The translations under genes and the position numbers were made by a program. From contig NC_057926.1 of NCBI RefSeq assembly GCF_018873765.1, positions 56,247,378 to 56,311,377 of the forward strand: a stretch of DNA of 64,000 bases, read 5' to 3'. Each line of letters opens with the position of its first letter. Within the stretch, counting starts at the first letter, position 1. The notes under the pieces are model-generated. The model saw only the letters and a program-made list of their open reading frames with translations. It was not told the origin of the DNA and did not search any database. This document shows positions 33,653-45,054 of this stretch, piece after piece. The DNA is from Telopea speciosissima. Its lineage: Eukaryota; Streptophyta; Magnoliopsida; Proteales; Proteaceae.

Positions 33653-36197
33653 CACATATCAAATAGATTAATAGAGAGAAAGCTATGTCCATAAGAAGTG
33701 AGCTAAACAGAACACACACACACACAAATAATAATAAAAAAACAGAAACCTGCAAAATACCATCCCTCTGCATTGGCTGAGCACACTGTAGACACTGATA
33801 GCCAATAGGTGTCACCACTAACACATATTAGTCACTAGCAGCCACCAGACATGACAAGAAAAAACAAAACTGATATTTGAAAGTCAGCCATATATAACGA
33901 GCGAAGGGGACAAAGGGAGATTGTTAATCCGTTTGTGGTAGCTTGTTCCATGTCCTTTTTTCTTGATCTGAACAAGAGCAGAGTGTCTGTAGTTCAGTCC
34001 ATAATTTTCCCACAACTTGTTTCACATTAGTGGTGTGTGCTCTCACTCCATTTTTTGAATCCAAATGGGGAATGTTTTAACACCAGCTATGAGTGCTTTC
34101 TTGAAGCACATATGCAAAGCTGGTTGCTCAGCAAAACTCAATAACTTCAATAGAATAGAAGATAGGATGGTTCATAATAGAAACACATTTAGTGACATTG
34201 GTACATAATTTATTATACTTTCTGATTCTACAAGCATAAACATGGGCCTTTGTCTCAAATTATTAGAGCACCTACGATATGGAGTCTTAATCCCGAGAAG
34301 ATAGAGATTCAAATCCACCAACCCTTAAACAAGATTAGCTCAATCATGTGAATTTAAACCTTCAACTTGACAGCTTTTCTCATGAAAATATAGAACTTGA
34401 CAGCCTTTCTCAACTACAAAACCTGTTTCCACATTTCTTTGTAATTAAAAAAAAAAAACAAAGTCTGTAGAGGCTGAATTCTGCCCTTGTATAACCACTT
34501 GATTGATGAAATTTCTGACTTACCAAAAAATGTCAGTTTTTCCATGGTTAAAGGCACAAGTATGGTTTAGTGAACTATGGATATCTAATATAAATTGCAT
34601 TAATTGATTTTTACCTGCCAAAACACACCGTGTGCTAAAGATTGCATGTTCCAAAACAAATTATTACCATCAGTTAAGAGCTCCTGTTCAAAACAATTTA
34701 AGCATATTGAAAAGCATTAGTGGAAGGACATACATAAGTTAAAAGCAGACTAAATAGATAAACTCCAGAGGTTCACTTGTTAGGTTCGGACTGGTTTAGA
34801 TACTTTGAATGATTGTTTCACCGTCAAATCACTGATCGTTCCTAATCTACCATATCTATACCAATAACTCTTCTCAAGATTTTTGAACTCAAAGACCAAA
34901 TTGAATTACATGGGAAGCATTTTTTCAGTTGATGAGCTGGAGGTCTGTGCTGCTGACTTTCATTCTATAGTAAAGATAATCATTAAGACTATCCTGCACA
35001 ATACAATCCCGTAGAAAAGAGTTTTACAGGCTAACAATTCTTAGGATTGACAAAATAGCATTAATTTGGTCTACAATCGGGAGAACTCATATCGTAACTG
35101 ACTAAAAATGAGCTACAGCATCACATAATTCACTTTTAACTGTGAATCATTTTTAGCATGGATTCCTACATTAGAAGAAGCAACCAGGAACATTTTGTGC
35201 TCTCTTTAAAAAGCAAAAGCCAAGAGAGTAAGAAACAAGCGATTGTTTTTCCCCTTGCTTTCCTTTTCCTTTACTACTGCGACCCACGAAATAAGCTAAG
35301 ATCATTATAGATGACATAAGAAATGGTAACTTTTCAGGATCCTTCTCTCTAAACCTTACAGCCTAAGAAACTTTTAACGAACCTTCTAATTAGAGTAATA
35401 TTAATTGAGTCTCCTAATTTAAATGACAGTGTAGGCACACTCTAGCATAGGAAGAAAGTCCATTCAGGGTCCAATAGGCATCCACAACATACTGGAGTTC
35501 AGAATATCCTCAATTACAAGGTCCTACTGTTTCTGTTGCTTATGAAAAACTGTTCTTGAGGGTGATTGGCGGGGGGGAACCAAATTGCTGTGACCTGGTG
35601 TAAATTACAGCTGTAGTATACTATAATCTGTTTGGATCTGCCCCTTAATGAAATGGGCATAGTTGAATACAAAAACATACAGGAAGAATATTTTCATTCA
35701 ATGATATAAAGGGAAAGGCATTCAGTTGCAAATTTAAAGACCCCAGCCCAGGGATGGAGTTAAGTAATCATAAATAAAAGCATTCAAAACAATGACTATG
35801 GTGAGGTGTACTAATTTAAGTTGATTTTCAATTTTCAGTTAATTAAGAGTCAATCATAGTGAGAAATCAGGTTGGGGAGGGAAAAATATGACAATTACAG
35901 GACATGATTATAAAAAAAAAAAAATTTCATTGTATTTCATCTAAATTTATCAGAAGAATATAGGAACATTCAATGATACCGTAAGCAAAATTTGAGGTGG
36001 GGAAAAAAGCAAGAAGAAATGATGTGTCAAGAGTCAAGACCAGATCAAACTTCCCAAGACAAGTGCCCCAGTGATTATATAAACTGATAACAGGGGAAGG
36101 ACATCCTCCTGTATAACAGTGTTGGCTATAACAACAATTTCCCAGTACCAACAGCAAACAAAAATGATCAAATTTTCCAACAATATATAAGTTAGAA

Positions 36198-36237
36198 AAC
36201 CTCTAGCAGAACGGGACACTCTCGACCAGCATGGTGG
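36198..36237 (-). pseudogene. Relic of RPI coding sequence
   Basis: About 33 of 40 bases match RPI at 45016-45055. Where RPI encodes MPVEIVPFCWKF, the relic reads M-L-V-E-S-V-P-F-C and then a stop. About 315 bp of RPI 3' coding and flanking sequence present in the right copy is missing just before it. It marks the truncated end of the left duplicate. Confidence 0.75.
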
Positions 36238-36246
36238 TTCTCAGGT

Positions 36247-37401
36247 TCACCTATCTATGAACCACTCAGGTGGTTCCCTAAAAAATAATTCAGTCCTCGA
36301 CCGTAAAGCCCGTAAGGCCCTCGAAGCAAGTTGGCAAGACACTTGAATTGACATTCTTCGATCATGGAATATTTGAGCCCAACTAAATTCAGAAAGAAGA
36401 TCAGTAATCATTGTAAGAATATTTTCCAGCCTTTGATGATGAAAAGATTGCGGCGGCCTTTCTCCTCCTCCAGTAATATTATTATTAATAGCATCAACTA
36501 GCTCCTTTGCATTAGAAACCAAAGCAATATGTTGATTAATACCTTGCACACGACGAGCTAATTGCAACCCACTAAGAATGGTTTTTGCTTCTGCTTCAAT
36601 GCTATCTCTTGCATTGTCCAGTAATTTCCCTTCGATAGCAATAAATTCACCTTTAAGATTTGTCAAGTATCTCCCATAAGCATTTTTGTCTGAATTTTCA
36701 AAAAGTGCAAAAACGCGTACTACATAGGTTGGCGGATCCGTGTATGCCAGCTCCTCCTGTGATTGGGAGTGAGCACCTCCCGCAATTTGATCAAACTTAA
36801 AACTTGTCTGCATCGATTTATAATAAAGTAGTCATTAGTTAAAGAAGATATAAACCAAGCAGAATAAATGAATCAAAGATCCTATATAGAATAATATAAG
36901 TAGCTGAGTTACCTGTAGTACATGTCTGAGTGAGCGCAAGCTCTCAGTATAGAAACTGAAGGATGGTAAGTTCCTTTTGCGAGAATAACACTTAGTAAAA
37001 CTTGTGGTTTGGAGATGGTAACAATAGAACGAACCTCTAAATGTGTCAAGAAGCACCTTAATACTCCAGGCATCATTGCCATCCTGTATTATGTCAATAG
37101 GAACATAAGGAGGCGTACCATAAACAGAATCCACCAAAGGAGTCAAATCAATACTATACTCTTTTACCCATGTCGTGGTGGTAGAAGTAGTAGTACGACG
37201 AGGAGGAGGAGGATGAGTCTCACCCTCACCATAGTGGTGGTGGTCTTTATTCAGCATCCATATGTCCATTTTGTTACCTGCAACACATGAAAGGCAGAGT
37301 AACCCTCTTAGCTCCACCAATTGGAGACCCTTGGAATGACGGATAGTTTTAAGATCGGGACACCCACTAGGACGTGGGATGAGTCTAAATTCTTCACTCT
37401 C
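36247..37401 (-). pseudogene. Continuation of the F-box gene beyond the stop: FBA remainder, intron, RNase H-like C-terminal exon
   Basis: Beyond the TAG the same frame runs open to 36913 and encodes the rest of an FBA domain: ESEEFRLIPRPSGCPDLK, GLQLVELRGLLCLSC, MDIWMLN, WVKEYSIDL, and FYTESLRS near the end. Exon 1 (36913-38265) is 1353 nt, an exact multiple of three. A consensus GT-AG intron of 105 nt follows (36808-36912; CAG|GTAACT to GATGCAG|ACA) in phase 0. Exon 2 (36247-36807) encodes 186 residues resembling the plant RVT_3 RNase H-like domain: SIEAEAKTILSGLQLA, GINQHIALVSNAKELVDAI, and DLLSEFSWAQIFHDRR. The catalytic first Asp (DGS) and second Asp (TDS) appear lost, replaced by ENS and SNA, so catalysis is unlikely. 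The stop lies about 10 bp from a segmental duplication boundary. The splice prediction is convincing; a functional fusion protein is not proven because of the TAG. Confidence 0.65.
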
Positions 37402-38265
37402 CTAGTTGAACGACAAGATTGACTTTTCGATGTCGATCATAACTTCGGGGTGGAGTTTATGATCGATGAGCCAGTGAAGAGATCCGTCTATGAAAACCGG
37501 ATATTGTTCATACAAGACATGGTATGGGGATTTTCCTACTAGTTTCCAAGCCCAAGGAGAAGCATAAGAAGAAGGAGAATCCTTTGTCATCCCCAAAGTG
37601 AAAACTCTACATTCTGTATATTCTGTTGGGGAATAGACAAAGCAATTAAAGAAAGGACGGACTAAATGTACAAATTTATACTCATTAGTAGATTCAACGT
37701 ATCCAAAACCGAAAGAACCACCACCGCGATTGTTGTAAAGTGGTGGCAATGTTATGAGTTCGTGTGTTGTTGGATTGCAAACATGAATTCCTACATTGGA
37801 ACTGAAACACAACAGATCAAAGCGGGTAGGCAACGCCCAATAGCAATTGCTGTTTGTCGACGACATCTCCATATGATCGAATTTGAATCTACTTAACACC
37901 CTACCATCTTCAATGTCGAGGGAATATATATCAAAACTTCTATCAAGAACATGATGTGGATATGATACGCAAAAGCGAAGAAGATCAGGTGAATAATGTG
38001 ATTGATGATGATGATGATGATGATGATGATGTTGATGATGATGATGAGATTGCAAGCGAATGAAAAGAGGATCACTGGATATAATATCAAGCCATCGTTT
38101 ATTTCGGCACTTAAACCTGAGGAGGGACTTCACGGGAAGCCATGAAAACACTTGGAACAACACATCTTCTGTTGTTGTTACCACTATTAATGGATCATCA
38201 TTTCGCCTATTAATCCTCCTCCTCCTCTTCCGAGGACCACCTCTGGTATTAATCTTCTTCTTCAT
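37402..38265 (-). CDS. F-box protein with FBA-type domain, upstream portion ending at an in-frame TAG
   Basis: F-box proteins dock to SKP1 in SCF ubiquitin ligases and present substrates. This 287-residue frame starts with a basic stretch (KKK, then RKRRRR at about 12-17), possibly a nuclear signal. The F-box follows at about 31-72 (EDVLFQVFSWLPVKSLLRFK, then RWLDIISSDPLFIRL). A histidine-rich run, encoded by an ATG/CAT trinucleotide repeat at about 38001-38048, follows. The start of an F-box-associated domain comes next (ICNPTT-like HVCNPTTHELITLPP, GFGYVESTNEYKFVHL, GSLHWLIDHKLHPEVM, then DIEKSILSFN). Family members normally continue beyond ILSF with an EFRLIP-type segment. Here a TAG stands at 37402-37404, and exactly that segment follows in the same frame. 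It is either a recent nonsense allele or a truncated protein. Confidence 0.85.
   Translation of the reverse strand: MKKKINTRGGPRKRRRRINRRNDDPLIVVTTTEDVLFQVFSWLPVKSLLRFKCRNKRWLDIISSDPLFIRLQSHHHHQHHHHHHHHHQSHYSPDLLRFCVSYPHHVLDRSFDIYSLDIEDGRVLSRFKFDHMEMSSTNSNCYWALPTRFDLLCFSSNVGIHVCNPTTHELITLPPLYNNRGGGSFGFGYVESTNEYKFVHLVRPFFNCFVYSPTEYTECRVFTLGMTKDSPSSYASPWAWKLVGKSPYHVLYEQYPVFIDGSLHWLIDHKLHPEVMIDIEKSILSFN
38001..38048. repeat. ATG/CAT trinucleotide repeat inside the F-box gene
   Basis: A nearly uninterrupted run of about 15 trinucleotides encodes a polyhistidine tract just after the F-box on the minus strand. Repeat-length change here would keep the frame and vary only the number of His residues. 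Confidence 0.85.
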
Positions 38266-39305
38266 CTTCTCGAGTAGAGTAGTCGATCTGTACGTAGTAA
38301 TACCTATTAATGATTCACAAACCCAAAAGACAGGTTAATGTAATGCAAATGAGGACAGAAGGCGAGCACTGAGTAGTAATGACATTATTATTAATAAGGA
38401 ACTTCCTTACCAACGTACCAACAAATTGGAATGGGAATAGGATAGAAGAAGAGAATGAAGATCTTCAGACCGTACTAATTGATCGATCCTGTAGTTTCAG
38501 TCTTTCTCCATTGCTAATTTAATTAATTTATAGGGTTGAGGAATGAAAGTGTGGCAGATTGGAAAAGCTAAATACTAGGAAGGGAGATCTGTTTATTAGG
38601 AAACAAACAAAATCTATCAATCTTCCCAACTCACTCTCTCTCTCTCTCTCAAATTTAATGAATGTGTCCTACTATAATTAGGACACAAAATTTCTCGCTA
38701 AAGCCATTATTACTCCCCCCACCCGCCCCCCTATTTGTTGAAAGTCTGAAATATCCTTCACTGTTTATATTTCTTAATATTCATCCCAAGCCGATGGCCA
38801 TTGATGAAGTTAAAAAATGGTCCTATTCTTTATTCTAACTTATTTATTTTTAAGGAATGTTTTCTTTGTCCAGGAGCATGGTGAAGCTAGGCGTTCAATG
38901 TTCTTTTGGAGGGTGGTCGTTTATCAGCTGGACCACCGGCAGAGGAAGGAGAGTGGTGGACCTTCAAAAAGAAGCCAGAGAGTAATGGGCAACCTGAGTC
39001 TATATGTTGCCCTTGTGAACCGCCAAGTACCAATCTCACAACAGTACTTAGAGCATAAAGATCGGTCCTTCACTTGCTGATCATTTACAAGTTGAACTAG
39101 CTCTCTTGCCACGCCTTTCACTCACTACCTTGAGAAAGGACTCGATCACTCTTTTTGTTTGGAGGATCATTCGTTCTTCACTCTCTTGCTCGATATGGGA
39201 AGCGGCATCCATTGATGAATGGTTATACAATGGTGGTCCTTACGAATTGATTGTTCTACACTTCTTAATCAGGGTTGATTGTTACTTAGTTTCCATTTGG
39301 GTATG
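38266..39305. other. Upstream region of the F-box gene
   Basis: It must contain the F-box promoter, but no single TATA element stands out. A CT run lies at about 38634-38650. No other gene seen. Confidence 0.5.
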
Positions 39306-39445
39306 CACCCTTGGATTGTTGTTGCACCTATGCCATCGCTCCCTATGCTTATATCTCTCCTCCCCTAATAAGGGGCAGAGATATCATTTCATAGAGATGG
39401 GAGGAGAGGTAGACAACTGGGAGCACTGATGCAGGGGTCACACAG
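39306..39445. mobile_element. Diverged foldback MITE related to 47606-47730
   Basis: ATATCTCTCCTCCCCTAATAAGGGGCAGAG and GGGAGGAGAGGTAGAC repeat the inner layout of the 47.6-kb copy, and GCACTGATGCAGGGGTCACAC resembles its right end. Confidence 0.5.
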
Positions 39446-39740
39446 CCTGGCAGCAAACCCCTTCCTTTATTTTTATTAAAAGAAAAAGTTCCCTGACCAC
39501 CGAATAGGGTAAGCTAGCACCAATGTATCTCTAAACCCTCTCCCTCATATTAATTTCGTTGTCATGAGAAAAAAAAAAAAAAATTTGGCGTTCGTATACT
39601 TTGTTGTGCTTTTTATTTCTTGTTCTGAGTTGTGATTCAATAACTTTTTTGAATTTTCTAAAACTACGGGACAATTCTTGGGAGCGGTAGATATTCTTTG
39701 ACAAAATGGAACTCCATTGTGTGTGTCAAAATGAAGAACT

Positions 39741-42700
39741 TGCACAAAATATAAAGATGTGTTCAGTTGAATAACTCTGCTCAATTCCATTCCAGTCAAT
39801 AACTACATTCATTATTCTAAGAGTCCAAGGATTGAAAAGACTTTGTCTTTCTCCTAATAAGGTGAGGGAATTCTCCTCAAATCTTCATTAAAAGAAATAT
39901 TCTCCTCAAATCAATAATGGCAAATTCCATATCATTCTACCATATGGTCTTTTGGACTATGAAGAAGCTTCCCAAGCTGATGAGAGCAGAAGTTTTCTTC
40001 CGTTGAAACAGAGGATTATGAGAGGCTGAACATCAACCATGACCAGTGCAAGCTTCATGCCATGATAAGATAACCGTGCAGTTTCGAATATCAAGATCTT
40101 CACCGGCATTCTCAATGGAATCTACTAAGCCAAAGACCAATGCAGCCATACAGGAGGTTTTTAAGGCTGTTAAGTAGAGCCTACAAATGCCTGAGCATAG
40201 AAACAATATATGTGAAAGCCAACTGGAAACAATGTCGAGTTAGTGAGCAGCCAAAGACACGTACCTCGTTGGTCTCTAAAGACAATTTTGATTCAGCATA
40301 TTGATAAGAGGTAAAGCTGATTATCTCTCTGAGTTTGATAAGCACAAGCTGGACACCAGATGAGGCAAGCAAAAGCAGTAGAAGGTTCTCAGTGATCAGA
40401 AAGGATCTCTGCTTGCAGCTTTCCTGAATTTTTTTTTCCATGAATTCAAGTCAGACGGGGGTTGGGAAACGAGAGTTTCAAGAACAAACTTCAGTCTGTT
40501 GGCTAAGAACCTAAGACTTTGGATATCTACTTTGTACATACTACTGATGAGACCAATAGGTCAGTAGTTCTTCACAAAACAAAAAAGAAAAACAAAAAGA
40601 GTTAGATCTCATATTCTCAGCACCATTCTTTTTTGGTATAAGCACTAAACAAGTGAACACACTTCAAGGTAATTTTAGCAGGCCTTCTGAACAACCAAAA
40701 GAACAATGATTTATATAAAACTAGTATTTTCAAATTTCATATAATCTTCAGAACTAACTTCAACAGGCTTCTCCACTTTTTTAGCCTCTTTCAAACCATA
40801 TACTACTCGATCCCAACGGACCTGTTCTTAGCTCAGATATGGTACCACCCCAAACATTCAATTTCTTCAAATTTGCATAAGGTTTCTTTCTGCAGTATAT
40901 CTGGAGCTGCAGACTAACAACCTCACTAATACTGTAATTGCAAGATAATTATCAATATAAATCAATTTGGAAACCACACCACAAGAACCATCAAATACTC
41001 TGAATATCAATCTTTTTCTTATTTTTTCATAAATTAATAGAGAGAAAGCTCTGTCCACAAGAAGTGAACTAAACAGAACACAACAAAAACAGAAGAAACC
41101 AGCAAAATACCATCCTTCTGTATTGGCTGAGCACATTGTAGACACCAATAGCCAATAGCTGTCACCACCAACACAGGTTAGTCACTAGCAGCCACCAGAC
41201 CTGCATGTAACCCGCACCTCAAAGGCCTGTCTCATTGTGCAATAATCGGGACATCAACACAGAACAAAAAGTCAAAACCTAGAAGCATCCATCAGACCAC
41301 AGTTAGGGCAGCCTTTCTCAAACACACCTGAAGATCAATTTAATACCAAAATTTGATCCACGACAATCAATTCATGACACTCGAGAGAATTAAAATAAAA
41401 GAATTGAGGGTGAGGGTGAGGGTGAGGGTGGGGGTGGGGGTGGGGGTGGGGGTGGGGGTGGGGGGGGGGGGGAAGGGGAAAGGGGAAAGAGAGAGAGAGG
41501 GCCACCAATGAAGGGTTACTGATCTAGCTCTAGCATCTCTATTTTCATACAACCTTATTTGGGGAAGTAAACACCTGACCAACCAAAGGATATTTTTTGT
41601 GAAAAACGAAAGTACAGAGCAACAGTTCATTAGGATAAGGGTATGGATGAAATTCTATTATTTATGAAGTTGTATCTTTAGATTATTTTTTTTTTTTTGG
41701 GGGGGGGGGGGGGGGAGTGGGGAAAGAGAGCCTGAAGCGTCCAAAACAACATGCATAATTGGTAAATCAACTGGTTTGTGTTTTTTCCATTGTCAAAAAA
41801 GGAAAGGCATACAAACAACATAGCCTAATTTTCAACAAGTAAGCTGAGCAACAAATCAGCCCAAACAGTCCATATGTTTGAAATCCAAATCATGCAATGC
41901 TTTGTGTCCTTGAGACTATATCAACAAACAAGTTTCTTTTTCACAAAATTTATTATCATCCCTTTTCCAAGATAGAACAGAAGCTTTCTTTTGATACAAA
42001 AAGAGAGTTTTTTGTGTGAGAAGTTGACGTCAAAGCTCTGACTTGATGCTACTCCTATCAACAGATATTTAAAAGTCGGCCATACATATTGAGCAAGGGG
42101 GAAAAAGGGGGTAAGGTTCTGCCATTGGTAGATTGTCAATCCATTTGTGGTAGTTTGTTCCCTTTCATTATTTCTTGATCTGAACAACAGCAGAATGTCT
42201 GTAGTTCAGTCCATAGTTTTCCCATATAACAATTTGTAACTCAACTAGTTTCACACTTGCGGTGCATGCTCTAACTCCATTTTTTAAATCCAAATGGGGA
42301 ACGTACACCAGCTATGAGTGTTTTCTTGTTAAGCACATATGCAAAGCTGGTTGCTCAGCGAAACTCAATAACTTCAATAAAAAAGCAGATAGGATGGCTC
42401 ATAATATTACACATGTAGTGATGTCAACAATATAATACAGAAAAAAGTACTGACTATGGTACATCATTTATCTGATTCTACTAAGCATAAACATGGGCCT
42501 TTGTCTCAAATTATTAGAGCACCTAGGATATGGAGTCTTAATCCAATATATCCCAAGAAGATGGAGGTTCAAATCCACTAAAACCCTTAAACAAGCTTAG
42601 TTCAATCATGTGAATTTAAACCTTCAGCTTGCAGCTTTTCTCATGAAAATATAGAATTTGACAGTTTTTCTCAACTACAAAACCCTTTTCCACATTTCGT

Positions 42701-45054
42701 TGTAAGTGAAAAATAGCAGAGTCTGTAAAGGATGAAAACTGCCCTTGTATAACCACTTGATTGATGAAATTTCTGATTTACCAAAAAAAATATTTGTTTT
42801 TCCATGGTTAAAAGGCAGGAACATTTTGCGCTCTCCTCTAGAAAGCAAAAGCCAAGAGAAGTAAGGAACAACCAATTGTTTTCCCACATATTTTCCATTT
42901 TACATCCTAAATAGTCAACTATCCACCCATGAAATAAGCTAAGATCATTATAGATGACAGAAGAAATGGTAACTTTTCAGGATCCTTCTAACTCTCTAAC
43001 CCTTTAAATAAAAGGACTTTACAGCCAAAGAAACCCCTTGAAAAACCGTCTAACTTTAGCAGTATCAATTAAGGAGTCTCCCAATTTAAATGACAGTGTA
43101 GGCACACTCTAGCATAGAGAGAAAGTCCCTTCAGGCTCCAATAGGCATCCACAACATCCTGGAGTTCAAAATATCCTCCCAATTACAAGGTCCTACTATT
43201 TCTGTTCTTTATAAAAGACTGATCTTGGTGGGGAGAGGACAAATTGCTGTGACCTGGAGTAAATTACAGCTATAGTAAACTAAAATCTGTTTGGTAGATA
43301 ACATCTGCAAGGGCATAGTTGAATACCCAGAGAAAACTCACATGACAGCCTTTCTCCCTCCTCTATTATAGAGTTTATAAAGAAGTTAGAAAAGGTTTGA
43401 AAAACCAAAAACTCTGCTTCAAAAGAAAGGGTTGCAAAAATGAGAATAAACTAGCAAAAGAAGTCACCTGTTTCCAAGAAATCATATAACCTTCAGATTT
43501 TTGGGAGGGGGAAGGTGGATGACAATGAACTTGTCTCAAAAGTCTTCCAGATACTACTCTAGCTCAAAGATGAGCAATCTGTAAACAATATCTAGAGTCC
43601 ACATACAATTAAGATGTTTAAGAAACTAACTGGTACACAAGAAGGTCTTGCATTACTAAATATCATGTCTGACCAGTGACTATGGTTTAATTCTAAAGTA
43701 AAGAAGGTCAAAACTCCAATGACCGGGCGGAGAAAGACAGGAAACCTTGCAGATCCTAAACAGAAATATTTTACGGAAAAAAAAAAAGGGATGATGTATA
43801 ATCTGAACAATCTTAAACCTTTAAAAAACAATCAGGTTATGGTCATCAAACAGAAGCTTCTATGTTGAATATGAAACATGAACAGAAGGATTTTTGTAAA
43901 GTACATTAAACTCAACTCAATTAAGCCTTTTCACAACTAAATGGATTCATGTAAGGTAAATTACACAATAATATTCTTTAATAAGAACTCCAACTAATGA
44001 AGCTCTATAATGTGAATGCATATTAATTATCCAGACGACCATTAACCAGCCTTGGAAAAATAAAATGGCAAATGACCTTGAGACTATACTGCTATTATCA
44101 GCTAGGACCAGTTTATCCAGGCACTGATATGCTAATCTAATTAAGTTTATTCAAGGAATAGAATGAGGGGAAAGATTTACCAAAAAAAAAGAATGAGGGG
44201 AAAGGCCTTCACTTGCAAATTTAAAGACCCACTCCAACCCCCCAACCCCAAAGAGAGGGGATTGAGTTAGCACAAATACAAGTATTCCATGTGATGAATA
44301 TGGTGACGTGAACTAATTGACGTTGATTTTCAATTTTAAGTTAGTAACACATCAATCATAGTGAGAACCCAGGTTGGGGAGGGAAAATATGACAATTACA
44401 GGACATGATTATTAAAAAATCTAATTGTATTTCGTCTAAATTTATCAGAAGACTATAATAACATTCAATGATACCGTAAGCAAAATTTGAGGTGGCGAAA
44501 AAACAAAAAGAAATGAAGTGTCAAGAGTCAAGACCACATCAAACTTCTCAAGACAATTGCCCCAGTAATTATATAAATTGATACGGGAAGGACATAGGAA
44601 GGACATCCTCTTGTGTAAGAATGTTGGCTATGACAAAATTTCCCAGGACCAACAACAAGCAAAAATGATCAATTTGCCAACAATATATAGGTTAGCCACT
44701 GCCTAAAGCATGATCAGTAAAACTACATTGAGAATAATCATCTTCCAAGCCTACTTGTTCTTCACTGTGACTCCAAGCTCGCCAGCAACAATGACAGTGG
44801 TGGCCATGTTGAGAAACATTCCATGCTCAACAACGCCCGGAAATCGCAAAATCGAATCACTAGCAGCATTTAGATCCCCAATATCCTTCTCAAAATACAA
44901 GTCCACAATATAATTCGCATTATCAGTCATGAACGGCTCATCATTGTCCTTGCAAGTTCTGAGCTTTGCAACACAACCAGAGTCTTCAAACAACCTCTGC
45001 AACCGCTCAGTCGTGAACTTCCAGCAGAACGGGACAATCTCCACCGGCATGGCG
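39741..45054. repeat. Segmental duplication B, right copy, running into RPI
   Basis: Direct-orientation partner of 32018-36237. It carries extra sequence at about 43300-44200, and its right end lies inside the RPI coding sequence. The non-coding part is therefore the 3' flank of RPI. Apart from RPI I see no intact gene here. Confidence 0.88.
41403..41473. repeat. GAGGGT/GGGGGT tandem repeat and G run
   Basis: Four copies of GAGGGT are followed by about six of GGGGGT and a pure G run. The plus strand is potential G-quadruplex sequence. It is absent from the left duplicate. Confidence 0.85.

Larger units (their letters stand above)
32018..36237. repeat. Segmental duplication B, left copy
   Basis: The segment aligns block by block with 39741-45054 in the same orientation: CAGTCAATAACTA at the left end, GATGAGAGCAGAAGTTTTCTT, AGCTTTCCTGAATTT, TGGAGCTGCAGACTAACAAC, GCAAAGCTGGTTGCTCAGC, GACAGTGTAGGCACACTCTA and AACAATATATA near the right end. 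It has its own extra block at about 34560-35180. Exon-like pieces with splice sites occur on the minus strand (for example 33192-33299), but the reading frame cannot be settled. Confidence 0.88.

Noticed and set aside
33192-33804. Cys-rich frame in the exon-like pieces (CLQCAQPM, NVCGGHFW), suggestive of a zinc ribbon
   Set aside because: A second frame is equally open and substitutions between the copies favour neither frame. The Cys spacing is not convincing, so no function is claimed.
34250-34335. tRNA-like stretch (TTAGAGCACCTA.., GATTCAAATCC), also at 42505-42580
   Set aside because: No cloverleaf can be drawn by eye and the acceptor stem is missing; perhaps a very old tRNA-derived repeat.
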